Assembly (NCBI RefSeq): GCF_003342675.1
Contig: NZ_CP031148.1
Location: 2,666,001 to 2,730,000, forward strand
Length of the DNA: 64,000 nucleotides
DNA from: Haloplanus rubicundus
GTDB taxonomy: Archaea; Halobacteriota; Halobacteria; Halobacteriales; Haloferacaceae
Reading direction: 5' to 3'
Part shown: piece after piece, positions 52,401-59,838 of the stretch
Numbering within the stretch: position 1 is the first letter of the stretch
Layout of the letters: every line of letters starts with the position of its first letter
Notes under the pieces: generated by a model
Told to the model about the DNA's origin: nothing
Seen by the model: the letters and a program-made list of their open reading frames with translations, nothing else
Database searches by the model: none
Made by a program: the position numbers and the translations under genes

Positions 52401-52577
52401 GCGCGGGAAGAGGTCCTCCGGGTCCTCGATCAGGTCCCCGTTCGCGTCCTTTCGAAGATAGCGCGCCGGGAGGATGTTGTGGTAAGCGTTGGCGGTGAGT
52501 CGGTCTTCCAGCGTCTCCCCGTCGGTCCGCTTGATCGGCAGTTCCAGTTCGTCGGTCTCGATGTCGTGCGTACTCAT
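49473..52577 (-). CDS. nrdJ: Adenosylcobalamin-dependent (class II) ribonucleoside reductase
   Basis: A 1034-residue class II reductase, which makes deoxyribonucleotides with coenzyme B12 and no separate radical-generating subunit. Visible are PARYLRKDANGDLIE near the N-terminus, LSACFVDSPEDDIDDIHQTA (first active-site Cys region), QSGGGMGYAFWRLRP, ILATNPCGEQPLEEYEACNL (Asn-x-Cys-x-Glu radical site), and APTGTTSMVGNTTGGCEPIY. The C-terminus is a four-Cys zinc ribbon with the reducing pair (PECPDCG...CKTCESCGWSEC). Long for NrdJ but usual in haloarchaea; no intein block was seen. A 5' leader of up to ~230 nt precedes it. Confidence 0.95.
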   Translation of the reverse strand: MSTHDIETDELELPIKRTDGETLEDRLTANAYHNILPARYLRKDANGDLIEDPEDLFPRVAKNIALAEAVFEARKRDVEITVTPEQLKPDHPRRDELAAEVFGTGTTADADAETTLSVYNVNKFAYETVVPDLPEEVRAVVEETREEFETLMGELSFMPNSPTLMNAGDELQQLSACFVDSPEDDIDDIHQTAKEAAQVFQSGGGMGYAFWRLRPYGDAVGSTGGIASGPITFMRTFDQMCETIAQGGARRGAQMGVMRISHPDVIQFIHAKNKDVSLAHTLRLNDPDDFTHNSFAAALEEARELIDDEGRVPKHLRNAVEGHLSNFNISVGVTDEFMEALQAGEDFTFTNPRTGEAHIATPETKELYEMFGLGEYVEVGEELSMPAEVIWEDIVEGAHENGEPGVIYLERVNKQHSFDVEAQPDHRILATNPCGEQPLEEYEACNLGHINLSTLADLDAPDWRVWADEHADAYDSEAAAVEAFLEDAIDWDAFDHRIDYGTRFLENVVTMSDFPVDEIERKVREMRKIGLGVMGLAQLYVQLGIRYGSDTGNEVARQLMTHINHESKWASHELAEERGAFEDWDDSKYADPTRYREWFEHHTGEDADEWADGFPIRNHNTTTIAPTGTTSMVGNTTGGCEPIYNVAYYKNVSDDVQGDEMLVEFDDYFLRTLEANDVDVDAVKREAQEQMAENAFDGVEGLDTVPDAIGELFVVTGDLSGKQHAAVQCACQEGVDSAISKTCNFPNSASIEDMDEVYRYIYEHGGKGVTVYRDGTRSKQVLTTRAQNAEFADESEAAETIVEQIEEVFGGIEGFLDNEDVRAALDSELEDLLAAADGERELGTKRPRPDVLHGVTQRIDTGYGKLYVNINEDEAGRPFELFANIGNSGGFTASFTEALAKTISTALRSGVDPREIASELQGIRSPKVAWDKGEQINSIPDAVGTAMRRYLDDEIDRPYPKQQNLTELEEAEAKAMNDGPEADGGATTAAATDTDDTADLLAAGESPECPDCGSMSLYYSEGCKTCESCGWSEC

Positions 52578-53074
52578 GTGTTAGTCGTCGTGGTGGTCGG
52601 TTCGCGGCCCGTCTCTCCCCACCCCAGGGGGGTACACGCGGCCCGGTCGCTGACTCGAATCGGTTCGTCCGTGACGGTTCCTGTAAGTGGAATCGGCGCT
52701 GTAAAGGCTTGGGTTCCGGTTGCCAATCTATCCGATTCCTGTCTACTTGCGTTGATCGCAGGCGGCGTGGCGCCGCTACACGTCTCACTCATCGCCGCCC
52801 GACGCATATAACGCTATGTAGATCGGAGCGAAAGTGAAATTTGACGGACGAAATCGGCAGACAGCATTCGGAAATCCAGTGGAACGAAAGGGGGGTCAGT
52901 TGTGAGGGCGATTCCCCAGTCGACGGGGACACGTGTCACCGACGAACGTAGCGTGTCCGCCACCGCGGGAACCGCCCCACCGTTACATCTCCAGATACTG
53001 ATATACCGGTAGAACGGCCACAGTGACCGATACCCGCCCACAGACTTATGCGTCCGCTGGGAGTCGGCTCGGAT
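52578..53074. other. Long intergenic/leader region of nrdJ
   Basis: 497 bases. On the nrdJ strand a TATA-like CGTTATATGCG (about 52805-52815) suggests a leader of ~200 nt. The leader contains a 6-bp hairpin (52762-52767 with 52771-52776) and a 72-codon frame (52574-52792) whose TGA overlaps the nrdJ ATG as ATGA. Its codons are not G/C-biased at position 3, so it is probably non-coding. I see no cobalamin-riboswitch B12 box. The rest, toward 53074, holds the promoter side of the small membrane gene and nothing else recognised. Confidence 0.45.
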
Positions 53075-53272
53075 ATGTCGCTCACGCCGCAGGTGCTCCT
53101 GCAGTTGGGAGGTGCCCTCAGTGGACCCCTCGGACAGTTACTGCTCGTCATCGTCGCCATCGGCCTCGTCGTCGTCGTCGGCCGCATCGTCCTGAAAATC
53201 GCGTGGCGGCTGGTGACCATCGCGGCCCTCGTCGTCGGCCTCCTCCTTCTCGCGTCGCTCTTTCTCGCCTAG
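53075..53272 (+). CDS. Small membrane protein (65 aa)
   Basis: A 65-residue protein from ATG 53075 (MSLTPQVLLQLGGALSGPLG). Two adjacent hydrophobic segments (QLLLVIVAIGLVVVVGRIVL and VTIAALVVGLLLLASLFLA) are separated by KIAWRL. An in-frame ATG at 53048 would add nine polar residues. Function unknown. It converges on trpG and shares CTAG (53269-53272) as both stops. Confidence 0.68.
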   Translation: MSLTPQVLLQLGGALSGPLGQLLLVIVAIGLVVVVGRIVLKIAWRLVTIAALVVGLLLLASLFLA

Positions 53273-53889
53273 GCCGTCGCGTCCGGCGTCCGCGCCGCGC
53301 GCAGGAAGTTGTCGATGACGTCGTGGCCGACGGCCGTCAGCACGCTCTCGGGGTGGAACTGGACGCACTCGATGGGGTACTCGCGGTGACGAACCCCCAT
53401 GACGAGGTCCGTGTCGTCGTGGGCCGTCGTCGCCGACACCTCGAAGCAGTCGGGGACTTCGGTGGCGACGAGCGAGTGGTAGCGGCCGGCGCGAAAGCCC
53501 TGTGCCAGCCCGGCGAAGACGCCCTCGCCGTCGTGGTCGACGGGGTAGGCCTTGCCGTGGATCGGTTCGGGCGCGTGGCCCACAGTCCCGCCGTAGGCGT
53601 AGACGGCAGCTTCGAGGCCGAGACAGACGCCGAGGGTCGGTACCGTCGTGCTGACCTCCCGCAACACCGCGTTCGTCACGCCCACGTCGCGGTCGTTTTT
53701 CGGGTGGCCCGGGCCGGGGCTGATGACGATGGCGTCCGGGTCGACGGCCCGCACCTCCTCCAGCGTCGCGGTGTTTTTCAGCACCTCGACCGCTATCGGA
53801 TCGCCCGTCAACGGGTCGGGATGCTCCGAGATGTACTCGACGAGGTTGTACGTGAACGAGTCGAAGTTGTCGACGACGAGGACCTTCAT
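53269..53889 (-). CDS. trpG: Anthranilate synthase component II (glutamine amidotransferase)
   Basis: A 206-residue class I amidotransferase: MKVLVVDNFDSFTYNLVEYI, SPGPGHPKNDRDVG, the nucleophile Cys89 in TLGVCLGLEA, and the His-Glu pair in CVQFHPESVL. It hydrolyses glutamine to feed ammonia to TrpE. Four-base overlap (ATGA) with trpE; last gene of trpDFEG. Confidence 0.94.
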   Translation of the reverse strand: MKVLVVDNFDSFTYNLVEYISEHPDPLTGDPIAVEVLKNTATLEEVRAVDPDAIVISPGPGHPKNDRDVGVTNAVLREVSTTVPTLGVCLGLEAAVYAYGGTVGHAPEPIHGKAYPVDHDGEGVFAGLAQGFRAGRYHSLVATEVPDCFEVSATTAHDDTDLVMGVRHREYPIECVQFHPESVLTAVGHDVIDNFLRAARTPDATA

Positions 53890-55550
53890 CGGTGGGCCTC
53901 CGGCGTCGGCGACTCTATGCGCTCGATGGCGTCGAGGACGCCGCCCATCTTCTGTTCGGTCTCCTCGTACTCGCTCGCGGGGTCGCTGTCCGCGACGATG
54001 CCCGCGCCCGCTTGCACCGTGATGCGGTCCGGATCGCCGCTCGCTATCGTCGCCGTCCGGATGACGATGGCGAACTCGGCGTCGCCGTTCCAGGAGTAGT
54101 AGCCGACGCCGCCGCCGTAGACGCCCCGTGGGTCCCGCTCCAGTCGGTCGATGATCTCCATGGCCCGCACCTTCGGTGCGCCGGTGAGCGTCCCCGCCGG
54201 GAAGGTTGCGCGCGTGGCGTCGAAGGCGTCGAACGGCGGCGACCGGTCGCCGCCCGCGCCGGGAGTCGCGCCCGTCGCCAGCCGCCCCGTCACCGTCGAC
54301 TCGATGTGCTGGACGTGGGAGTATTTGAGCACGTTCATGAACTCCTCGACGCGGACGGAGCCGGGGTCGGACACCCGGCGCACGTCGTTGCGTGCCAGGT
54401 CGACGAGCATCGTGTGCTCGGCGCGTTCCTTCCCGTCGGCGAGCATCTCGCCCGCGAGTCGGCGGTCCTCGACGGGGCTCGTCCCGCGCGGACAGGTGCC
54501 GGCGATGGGGTTCGAGACGACGCGCTCGCCGCCCACCGACACCAGCGTCTCGGGGCTCGCACCCACGATGGAGCGGTCGCCGTGGCGCAGGAGGTACATG
54601 TACGGCGAGGGGTTGACCGCCCGCAGCGACTCGTAGAGACCGAGCGGGTCGATATCGCCCGTCAGCTCGCGTTTCCGCGAGATGACGCCCTGGTAGATGT
54701 CGCCGTCGAGGACGTGTTCTTTCGCCGCCCGCACCGCGTCCTCGTACTCCTCGCGCGGACCGACCGTCTCGCCGGCGCGGACGAACCCACCCGTCTCCGG
54801 GTCGCCGGCCTCGGCGAGCGCCCGCTCCACGTCACGCGCTTCGTCGAGGAGGGCGTCGTAGGTCGAACCGGGGTCGGCGTCGGGGTCGACGACGGGCGTG
54901 AAGATCAGTTGGATGGCGTCCTCGGCGTGGTCGAACGCGAGCGTCCGGGTCGTCAGGACGAACTCCGCGTCCGGGACGATCGGTTCGGGTCGCTCCACTC
55001 CAACCTCGTCGAGCCACAGGTCGTAGACGGCGTCGTAGGCGAGGAAGCCGACGAGGCCGCCGTCGAGGTGCTGTCGGTCGGCGTCGGGAAAGCCCACCCG
55101 TTCGAGGTCCGGCAGCGTCGTGCGGAGGGCGTCGAGAACGTCCGCGTCGGGGTCGTCACCGGCTTCGCCGGTTGCCCGAGGGGTCGCGGCCCCCTCGTCG
55201 TCCGTGCCGGCCGTCGCTGCGACCAGGTCGGCGGCCGGGCCGCCGAGGGACTGGACGGTCACCTCGCTCCCCGTCACCGAGACGACGGCGTCGGGGTCGT
55301 AGCCGACGAAGGAGAATCGGGCGTGTCGGTCCGCACCCTCGCCGTCGGCGGTGAACGCGCCCTCGGGGTCGCTGGAGGGCGTCTTCTCCGCGCTCTCCAG
55401 CAGGAACCCGTAGTCGCTGTGGTCGTCGAGGGCGGCGTACGCCGAGAGCGGCGTCGACTCGACGTCGAGCGTGACGGCGAGGCGGGCGACCACCGGTTTG
55501 TCGCCCCCGAACAGGTCGACGAACGCGGCGCGGTCGCGGTCGGGGGTCAC
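53886..55550 (-). CDS. trpE: Anthranilate synthase component I
   Basis: A 554-residue chorismate-utilising enzyme. The catalytic core shows GDIYQGVISRKRELTGDIDP, the substrate block PSPYMYLLRHGDRSIVGASP, NPIAGTCPRGTSPVEDRRLA, VEEFMNVLKYSHVQHIESTV, and the signature FPAGTLTGAPKVRAMEIIDR. An acidic, variable segment (about residues 110-130) in the N-terminal domain is halophile-style. Makes anthranilate with TrpG. Separated from trpF by 34 bp. Confidence 0.95.
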   Translation of the reverse strand: MTPDRDRAAFVDLFGGDKPVVARLAVTLDVESTPLSAYAALDDHSDYGFLLESAEKTPSSDPEGAFTADGEGADRHARFSFVGYDPDAVVSVTGSEVTVQSLGGPAADLVAATAGTDDEGAATPRATGEAGDDPDADVLDALRTTLPDLERVGFPDADRQHLDGGLVGFLAYDAVYDLWLDEVGVERPEPIVPDAEFVLTTRTLAFDHAEDAIQLIFTPVVDPDADPGSTYDALLDEARDVERALAEAGDPETGGFVRAGETVGPREEYEDAVRAAKEHVLDGDIYQGVISRKRELTGDIDPLGLYESLRAVNPSPYMYLLRHGDRSIVGASPETLVSVGGERVVSNPIAGTCPRGTSPVEDRRLAGEMLADGKERAEHTMLVDLARNDVRRVSDPGSVRVEEFMNVLKYSHVQHIESTVTGRLATGATPGAGGDRSPPFDAFDATRATFPAGTLTGAPKVRAMEIIDRLERDPRGVYGGGVGYYSWNGDAEFAIVIRTATIASGDPDRITVQAGAGIVADSDPASEYEETEQKMGGVLDAIERIESPTPEAHR

Positions 55551-55584
55551 GCGATCACCCCATCGGTCGTTCGAACACTGTCTA

Positions 55585-56226
55585 TCACGCCGACACCTCC
55601 GACGCCGCGTTACGAACGAACGACGCGACCGCGTCGTGGTCCTTCTCGCCGCCGGCCCGCTCGACGCCGCTGGAGACGTCGACGGCGTACGGATCGACCG
55701 TTCGTACCGCCTCGGCGACGTTTTCCGGGGTCAGCCCGCCGGCGAGGACGACCGGGGTCGTACAGGCGTCGACGAGGGCGCGCGCCGCGTCCCAGTCGTG
55801 GGTCTCGCCCGTGCCGCCCGCACCGTCCTCGGTCGTCGAGTCGAGGAGGATGGCGTCGGCGACGCCGTCGTAGCTGCGAACCCGATCGGGGTCGGTCGCG
55901 TCGACGGCGGTGATCACGTCCGCGCGCGCCTCGCGGCGGACGTACCGGACGTCCTCGTCGTCGAACCCGCCGTGTAACTGGATGGCGTCCGGAGCGACGG
56001 CGCCGGCGAGTTCGACCGCCCGGGTCGCGGTGTCGGGCATCGACACCAAGACCGTGGAGAGGAAAGGCGGCGCGGCCGCGACGAGGTCGGCGGCGCGGTC
56101 GGGCGGGACTTCGCGGGGCGTGTCGACCGACACCTCGGTGATGATCCCGACGGCGTCGGCACCCGACTCGGCCACCGCCCGGAGGTCCGCCTCGTTCGTC
56201 ACCCCGCAGATCTTCGACCGGACCAT
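55585..56226 (-). CDS. trpF: Phosphoribosylanthranilate isomerase
   Basis: A 213-residue TIM barrel: MVRSKICGVTNEADLRAVAE with the catalytic Cys7, GADAVGIITEV, AIQLHGGFDDEDVRYVRRE, and the phosphate loop VVLAGGLTPENVAEAVRTVD, ending in AVDVSSGVERAGGEKDHD. Third step of the tryptophan branch. Its ATG shares one base with the trpD stop. Confidence 0.94.
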   Translation of the reverse strand: MVRSKICGVTNEADLRAVAESGADAVGIITEVSVDTPREVPPDRAADLVAAAPPFLSTVLVSMPDTATRAVELAGAVAPDAIQLHGGFDDEDVRYVRREARADVITAVDATDPDRVRSYDGVADAILLDSTTEDGAGGTGETHDWDAARALVDACTTPVVLAGGLTPENVAEAVRTVDPYAVDVSSGVERAGGEKDHDAVASFVRNAASEVSA

Positions 56227-57221
56227 CAGGCACCCCGCAGGTCGTCGAGTTTGGCGACGGCGGTTCCCGAGTCGATGGCCTCGCGGGCCGCGTCGACGCC
56301 CGACTGCAGGTCGTCGGCCGCGCCGGCGACGTAGATCGCCGCGCCCGCGTTCGCGAGGATGATGTCGCGTTTCGCCCCCGTCACGTCGCCCTCGACGATG
56401 CCGCGGAGGTCGGCGGCGTTCGCCTCGGGGCCGCCGCCCGCGACGGCCTCGATGGGCGCTCGATCCAGGCCCATATCCGCCGGCGTCAGCGTATACTCCG
56501 TCACTTCGTCGCCGTCGACTTCCGCGACGGTCGTCGCGTCGTGGAGCGCGATCTCGTCCATGCCGGAGCCGTGGACGACCATCGCTCGCTCGACGTCCAT
56601 CTGCGCGAGCGCACGGGCGAGGACGGGCACGAGGTCGGGGTCGTAGACGCCGACCACCTGTGCGTCCGCGCCGGCGGGGTTCGTCAGCGGCCCGAGCACG
56701 TTGAACACCGTCCGCATCCCGAGTTCCTTCCGCGGGCCGATGACCGCCTTCATCGCGGGGTGGAAGACGGGGGCGAGCATGAAGCCGATGCCGTCGCGCT
56801 CGATCGCTTCCTCGACCGACGGCGGTTCGGCCTCGACGTTCACGCCGGCGACTTCGAGGACGTCCGCGCTCCCCGAGGAGGAGGAGACGGAGTAGTTACC
56901 GTGTTTGGCGACGGCGACGCCCGCGCCCGCGACGACGATGGCGCTCGTCGTCGAGACGTTGATCGTGTCGTAGTCGTCGCCGCCAGTGCCGCAGGTGTCG
57001 ACCAGCGGCGACCGGTCGGGCGAGATGGTCCGCGCCGCGTCGCGCATCCCCTGCGCGAAGCCGGCGATCTCCGTCTCCGTCTCGCCTTTCGCCCGGAGCG
57101 CCGTCAGCAACGCCCCGATCTGTGCCTCGGTCGCCTCCTCGAAGACGGCGCGGGCCGCGTCCCGTGCCTCCTCGCCGGTCAGGTCCTCGCCGTCGGTGAC
57201 GCGTTCGATATAATCCTGCAT
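56226..57221 (-). CDS. trpD: Anthranilate phosphoribosyltransferase
   Basis: A 331-residue enzyme. Glycine-rich PRPP site LVDTCGTGGDDYDTINVSTT, KHGNYSVSSSSGSADVLEVA, FHPAMKAVIGPRKELGMRTV and FNVLGPLTNPAGADAQVVGV are all present. Second step after anthranilate. First gene of the trpD-trpF-trpE-trpG operon, the usual haloarchaeal half-cluster; trpCBA is normally elsewhere. The upstream region contains a TGTATAGATTT box (about 57258-57268). Confidence 0.94.
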   Translation of the reverse strand: MQDYIERVTDGEDLTGEEARDAARAVFEEATEAQIGALLTALRAKGETETEIAGFAQGMRDAARTISPDRSPLVDTCGTGGDDYDTINVSTTSAIVVAGAGVAVAKHGNYSVSSSSGSADVLEVAGVNVEAEPPSVEEAIERDGIGFMLAPVFHPAMKAVIGPRKELGMRTVFNVLGPLTNPAGADAQVVGVYDPDLVPVLARALAQMDVERAMVVHGSGMDEIALHDATTVAEVDGDEVTEYTLTPADMGLDRAPIEAVAGGGPEANAADLRGIVEGDVTGAKRDIILANAGAAIYVAGAADDLQSGVDAAREAIDSGTAVAKLDDLRGA

Positions 57222-57454
57222 GGATGAACACCAGTGTATGAGTTCGGGTTACGATGAACAAATCTATACATCGTCTTAAACCTGTCGTCGGAACGCCGCG
57301 GCGAAGACGGATCACGCTACGGCGAGACGAATCTCGTCGCTGGCGACGATACCGGCTAATAACTCCCCCGGAATCGCCCTCCGAAGGCCCGTTCCGAAAG
57401 GTTCAATTAGTGCCCGGGGATACGTTTGGATGCGTTCGAAAGCACGTCACGACC

Positions 57455-57529
57455 GGGTTGGTGGTCTAGTCTGGTTATGACACCTCCTTGACATGGAGGA
57501 GGCCGGCAGTTCAAATCTGCCCCAACCCA
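57455..57529 (+). tRNA. tRNA-Val (anticodon GAC)
   Basis: A 75-nt cloverleaf. Acceptor GGGTTGG/CCAACCC with discriminator A. Anticodon stem CCTCC/GGAGG around TTGACAT gives GAC. T-arm GGCAG-TTCAAAT-CTGCC. No intron and no encoded CCA. The VapBC pair lies about 250 bp downstream, but no tRNA-Val relics were seen between them. Confidence 0.95.
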
Positions 57530-57775
57530 TTCCTTTATACGGGCTAATCGCCCTCCGTTTCCAACCTCCTTAAGACAGGGGTGGTCGGCGTGAGCCGGAT
57601 CACTCGGATCTACCGACACCGCTCTGTGGCTTCTGTGGTGGCCGTATCGGAGACGACGAGGAGCCGTGTCCGGCGCGTGGCGAGGGGACGTTCTCACCGG
57701 AAGCGGAGGAGCGTCAGAGAGTGGAAGGGCTGTAGCTGACAAAGCTACTTACGTATGAATTCATTATAAATTTGT

Positions 57776-57979
57776 ATGAGCCGAACGTCGATCCCGGTCG
57801 ATTCGTCGACGAAGGACCTGCTCGACGACCTGAAGCGTGACGACGAGACGTGGGACGAGTTCTTGACGCGTATCGCGGCCGACGAAGAGCCAATCGAGGC
57901 CGGTGCGTGGTCGACCGACGAGGCGGAACGGGCGAAAGAGCGCGTCCGCAAGTCCCGAGAGAACTGGGACGACCGATGA
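57776..57979 (+). CDS. vapB: VapB-type antitoxin
   Basis: A 67-residue small acidic protein: MSRTSIPVDSSTKDLLDDLK opens with an RHH/AbrB-like strand and helix. The C-terminal part (WSTDEAERAKERVRKSREN) is the toxin-binding helix type. Its stop overlaps the PIN-domain gene start (ATGA), the standard vapBC arrangement. An A/T patch (ATTATAAATTT) immediately precedes the ATG. It should neutralise VapC and repress the operon. Confidence 0.85.
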   Translation: MSRTSIPVDSSTKDLLDDLKRDDETWDEFLTRIAADEEPIEAGAWSTDEAERAKERVRKSRENWDDR

Positions 57980-58365
57980 CGTTTCTCGACTCGTCGGCGA
58001 TCATCGACTACCTCGGCGGCGTCGAGGACGTCATCGACTATCTCGACGGCCGGGAACCCTTCTTCACCTCGACGCTCTGTGTCTACGAAGTCATCGACGG
58101 CAAACTCGGCTCGGGGGCGACCGACGTACGGGACGTGCGTGGAGACTTTGGCGGCGTGCAAGCCCTCGACCTCACCGAGGGGATCGCGCTCGAAGCGGCA
58201 CGGCTTCAGGACCAAACGATGAGCGACGGCGTTCGGCTCTCGACGCCCGACGCCCTGATCGCCGCGACTGCCCGCTCGACGGGCGACGAACTCGTCGTCT
58301 CTGATGGGGATTTTCAGACGGACGTGCTCGAATCATCTCTCACCGTGACGAATCTGCGGAAGTAA
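57976..58365 (+). CDS. vapC: VapC-type PIN ribonuclease toxin
   Basis: A 129-residue PIN-domain protein from ATG 57976. Acidic residues at canonical places: Asp5 (FLDSSAII), Glu38 (CVYEVI), Asp92 (TPDALIAATA), and Asp110/Asp112 (VVSDGDF). Standard VapC length. The longer upstream frame is out of frame with vapB and is ignored. Predicted Mg2+-dependent RNase, probably against tRNA, checked by the upstream VapB. Confidence 0.9.
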   Translation: MTFLDSSAIIDYLGGVEDVIDYLDGREPFFTSTLCVYEVIDGKLGSGATDVRDVRGDFGGVQALDLTEGIALEAARLQDQTMSDGVRLSTPDALIAATARSTGDELVVSDGDFQTDVLESSLTVTNLRK

Positions 58366-58482
58366 TCGACGGCTGTCTTCCCTCGATCTACATGATCCAC
58401 CCGAAGTCCGTGACGGTGGTCCCGACCACCTCGTCGACACCGACGCCGGAACGATACCGAGCATTCGGACGCTTGCCACCCG

Positions 58483-58590
58483 TTAGAAAACGGGCAGCAC
58501 CTGGGTGATGACGAACAACGCGATGGCCCCCACGACGAGCAAGAACGCAAGCACGCTTACGAGATCACCAATCAGCTTGGCGAGGTCCAT
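58483..58590 (-). CDS. 35-residue single-span membrane peptide
   Basis: A short gene from ATG 58588-58590 to TAA 58483. Protein: MDLAKLIGDLVSVLAFLLVV, then GAIALFVITQVLPVF. It is one long hydrophobic helix with a slightly charged N-terminus. A TATTTAGTAT box (58610-58619) lies 20-29 nt upstream of the ATG, good for leaderless expression. It sits convergent to vapC, 117 bp away. It could be a small membrane regulator or a type-I-like toxic peptide, but nothing proves this. Confidence 0.6.
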   Translation of the reverse strand: MDLAKLIGDLVSVLAFLLVVGAIALFVITQVLPVF

Positions 58591-58942
58591 AAGCGAGAGC
58601 ACTTCCGGATACTAAATAATCGTTTGGGGGAGCGTATCGGCAGAGCGGACCCGAGAACGGGGATGTCGGATCGTCATGCGACGCACGGGCTCGTGGGCGT
58701 CGTAGAGTCGGAAGCCGGTCCATCCCGGAGCTCCGGACCGGAGGGGTTTTGTAGCGCTGCCGGGAAAGGGAGGTAGACGGCACGGTCAGGCAACCCCTTT
58801 CAGCCCACGTGTACTCCACGTGTGGTCCCGTTGACTGACCTACCCCGTCTCTCTACCAACCCCGAGCGACTGCTACTGCGGTGTTCGAAACGTCGAACGG
58901 ACGACCAGCGCAGCCACCGTAACCCCCACGGCACACGTCCCG
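58591..58942. other. Non-coding interval before the channel pseudogene
   Basis: 352 bases. The left end carries the promoter of the 35-aa membrane gene. The remainder has only low-quality frames. An ORF reading through from the pseudogene (to 58800) is a shifted continuation, not a gene. Nothing else recognised. Confidence 0.4.
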
Positions 58943-59733
58943 TCACCACTGCTCCGAGACGCGTTCCCCGCCGGAGACTTCGGGGATCATCACGTCGTCG
59001 GCGCCGGCGTGGCGGGCGACCGACTCGTAGGTTTCGTCGCCGACGCGGACGATCACGGTCAGGTCCGGCGCCAACTGCGTCGCGAGGAGGGCGATCTGAA
59101 CGTTCACGTTCGAGTCGTCGATGGCGGCGACGAGCGTGTCGGCGCGGTCGATGCCGGCGTCGCGCGTCCCCGTCGACGCCAAAGAGGTCGGCGTCGAGGA
59201 CGCGTTCGTACTGCGCAGGGCCGTGTTCGACGACGTACTGCGCAGGGCCGTGTTCGACGACGTACTGCGCAGGGCCGTGTTCGACGACGACGATCACGCG
59301 GCCGCGCTCGCGCGACCGTTCGGCCGAACATCCCGTAGCCACAGATGATGGTGTGCTCGCTGATCGACGTCCGTTCTCGTTGGTCTTCCACGCGTCTGAG
59401 TTCCTCCTTGATCTGCCCGCCGAACGCCGCCGTCAGCGCCGTCTCGCCCGTCCAGAGTACAGCCACGACGAGCGCCACGCGGACGACGATGGCGAACGCC
59501 TTGACGCGCTGGACCGGCCCCGACGCGGTCCGGTGGTGGATCGCGATGCTCGACGGATCGAGCAGCCAGAACGCCGCGTCGACGACGCCGACGCCCCAAA
59601 CGAGGACGAACCCGGCGACGACGACGCCCACGAGCGTCAGGGCGGGGCGAGCGACGCGCTGGAGTAACCACCGGTTCGCGACGATGGGGACGGTCGGCCG
59701 GGTTATCACTTGCCCCTGGCGGATTCGACGCAA
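58943..59733 (-). pseudogene. Frameshifted RCK-type potassium-channel-like protein
   Basis: The coding similarity runs through three frames. Frame 1 (from about 59709-59733) gives two hydrophobic regions, IKEELRRVEDQRERTSISEH, then TIICGYGMFGRTVA, the start of a TrkA-N/RCK NAD-binding fold. Frame 2 continues as ERSRERGRVIVVVEHGPAQY with a triplicated nonapeptide, then VLDADLFGVDGDA. Frame 3 finishes TRDAGIDRADTLVAAIDDSN...ADDVMIPEVSGGERVSEQW. Two frameshifts lie near 59315-59330 and about 59160-59180. The membrane part has no TVGYG filter. A sequencing error is possible but would have to occur twice. Confidence 0.75.
59206..59286. repeat. 27-bp unit repeated three times in tandem
   Basis: Identical 27-bp units at 59206-59232, 59233-59259 and 59260-59286, inside the RCK pseudogene. 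On the minus strand each unit encodes VVEHGPAQY, so the triplication itself preserves the frame. It duplicates the strand and loop just after the expected NAD-binding beta-2 position. Confidence 0.95.
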
Positions 59734-59838
59734 AGGCGTAGACCTCCGCGCAAACGTTACCGGGGGACTGTCACCCCTTCACACGACGGCAGCGGTGAAG
59801 AAACAACTTTCAAGCCACCGGATGACCACCGTGTAGCT

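Noticed and set aside
52578-52807. A cobalamin riboswitch in front of nrdJ
   Set aside because: No B12-box-like conserved stretch or expected multi-helix layout was found on the nrdJ strand.
49404-52811. A 1135-codon open frame antisense to nrdJ
   Set aside because: It is the mirror of a strongly G/C3-biased gene; its product is Val/Arg/Asp-rich without domain motifs, while nrdJ on the other strand has all active-site blocks.
57455-58365. VapBC as part of a tRNA-Val integrated element
   Set aside because: No duplicated tRNA-Val 3' fragment or integrase was found between the tRNA and vapB; only proximity supports it.
58800-59342. A separate 180-residue gene overlapping the channel region
   Set aside because: Its only meaningful part is the repeated EHGPAQY segment and VLDADLFGVDGD, which belong to the RCK pseudogene; the remainder is Arg-rich shadow sequence.
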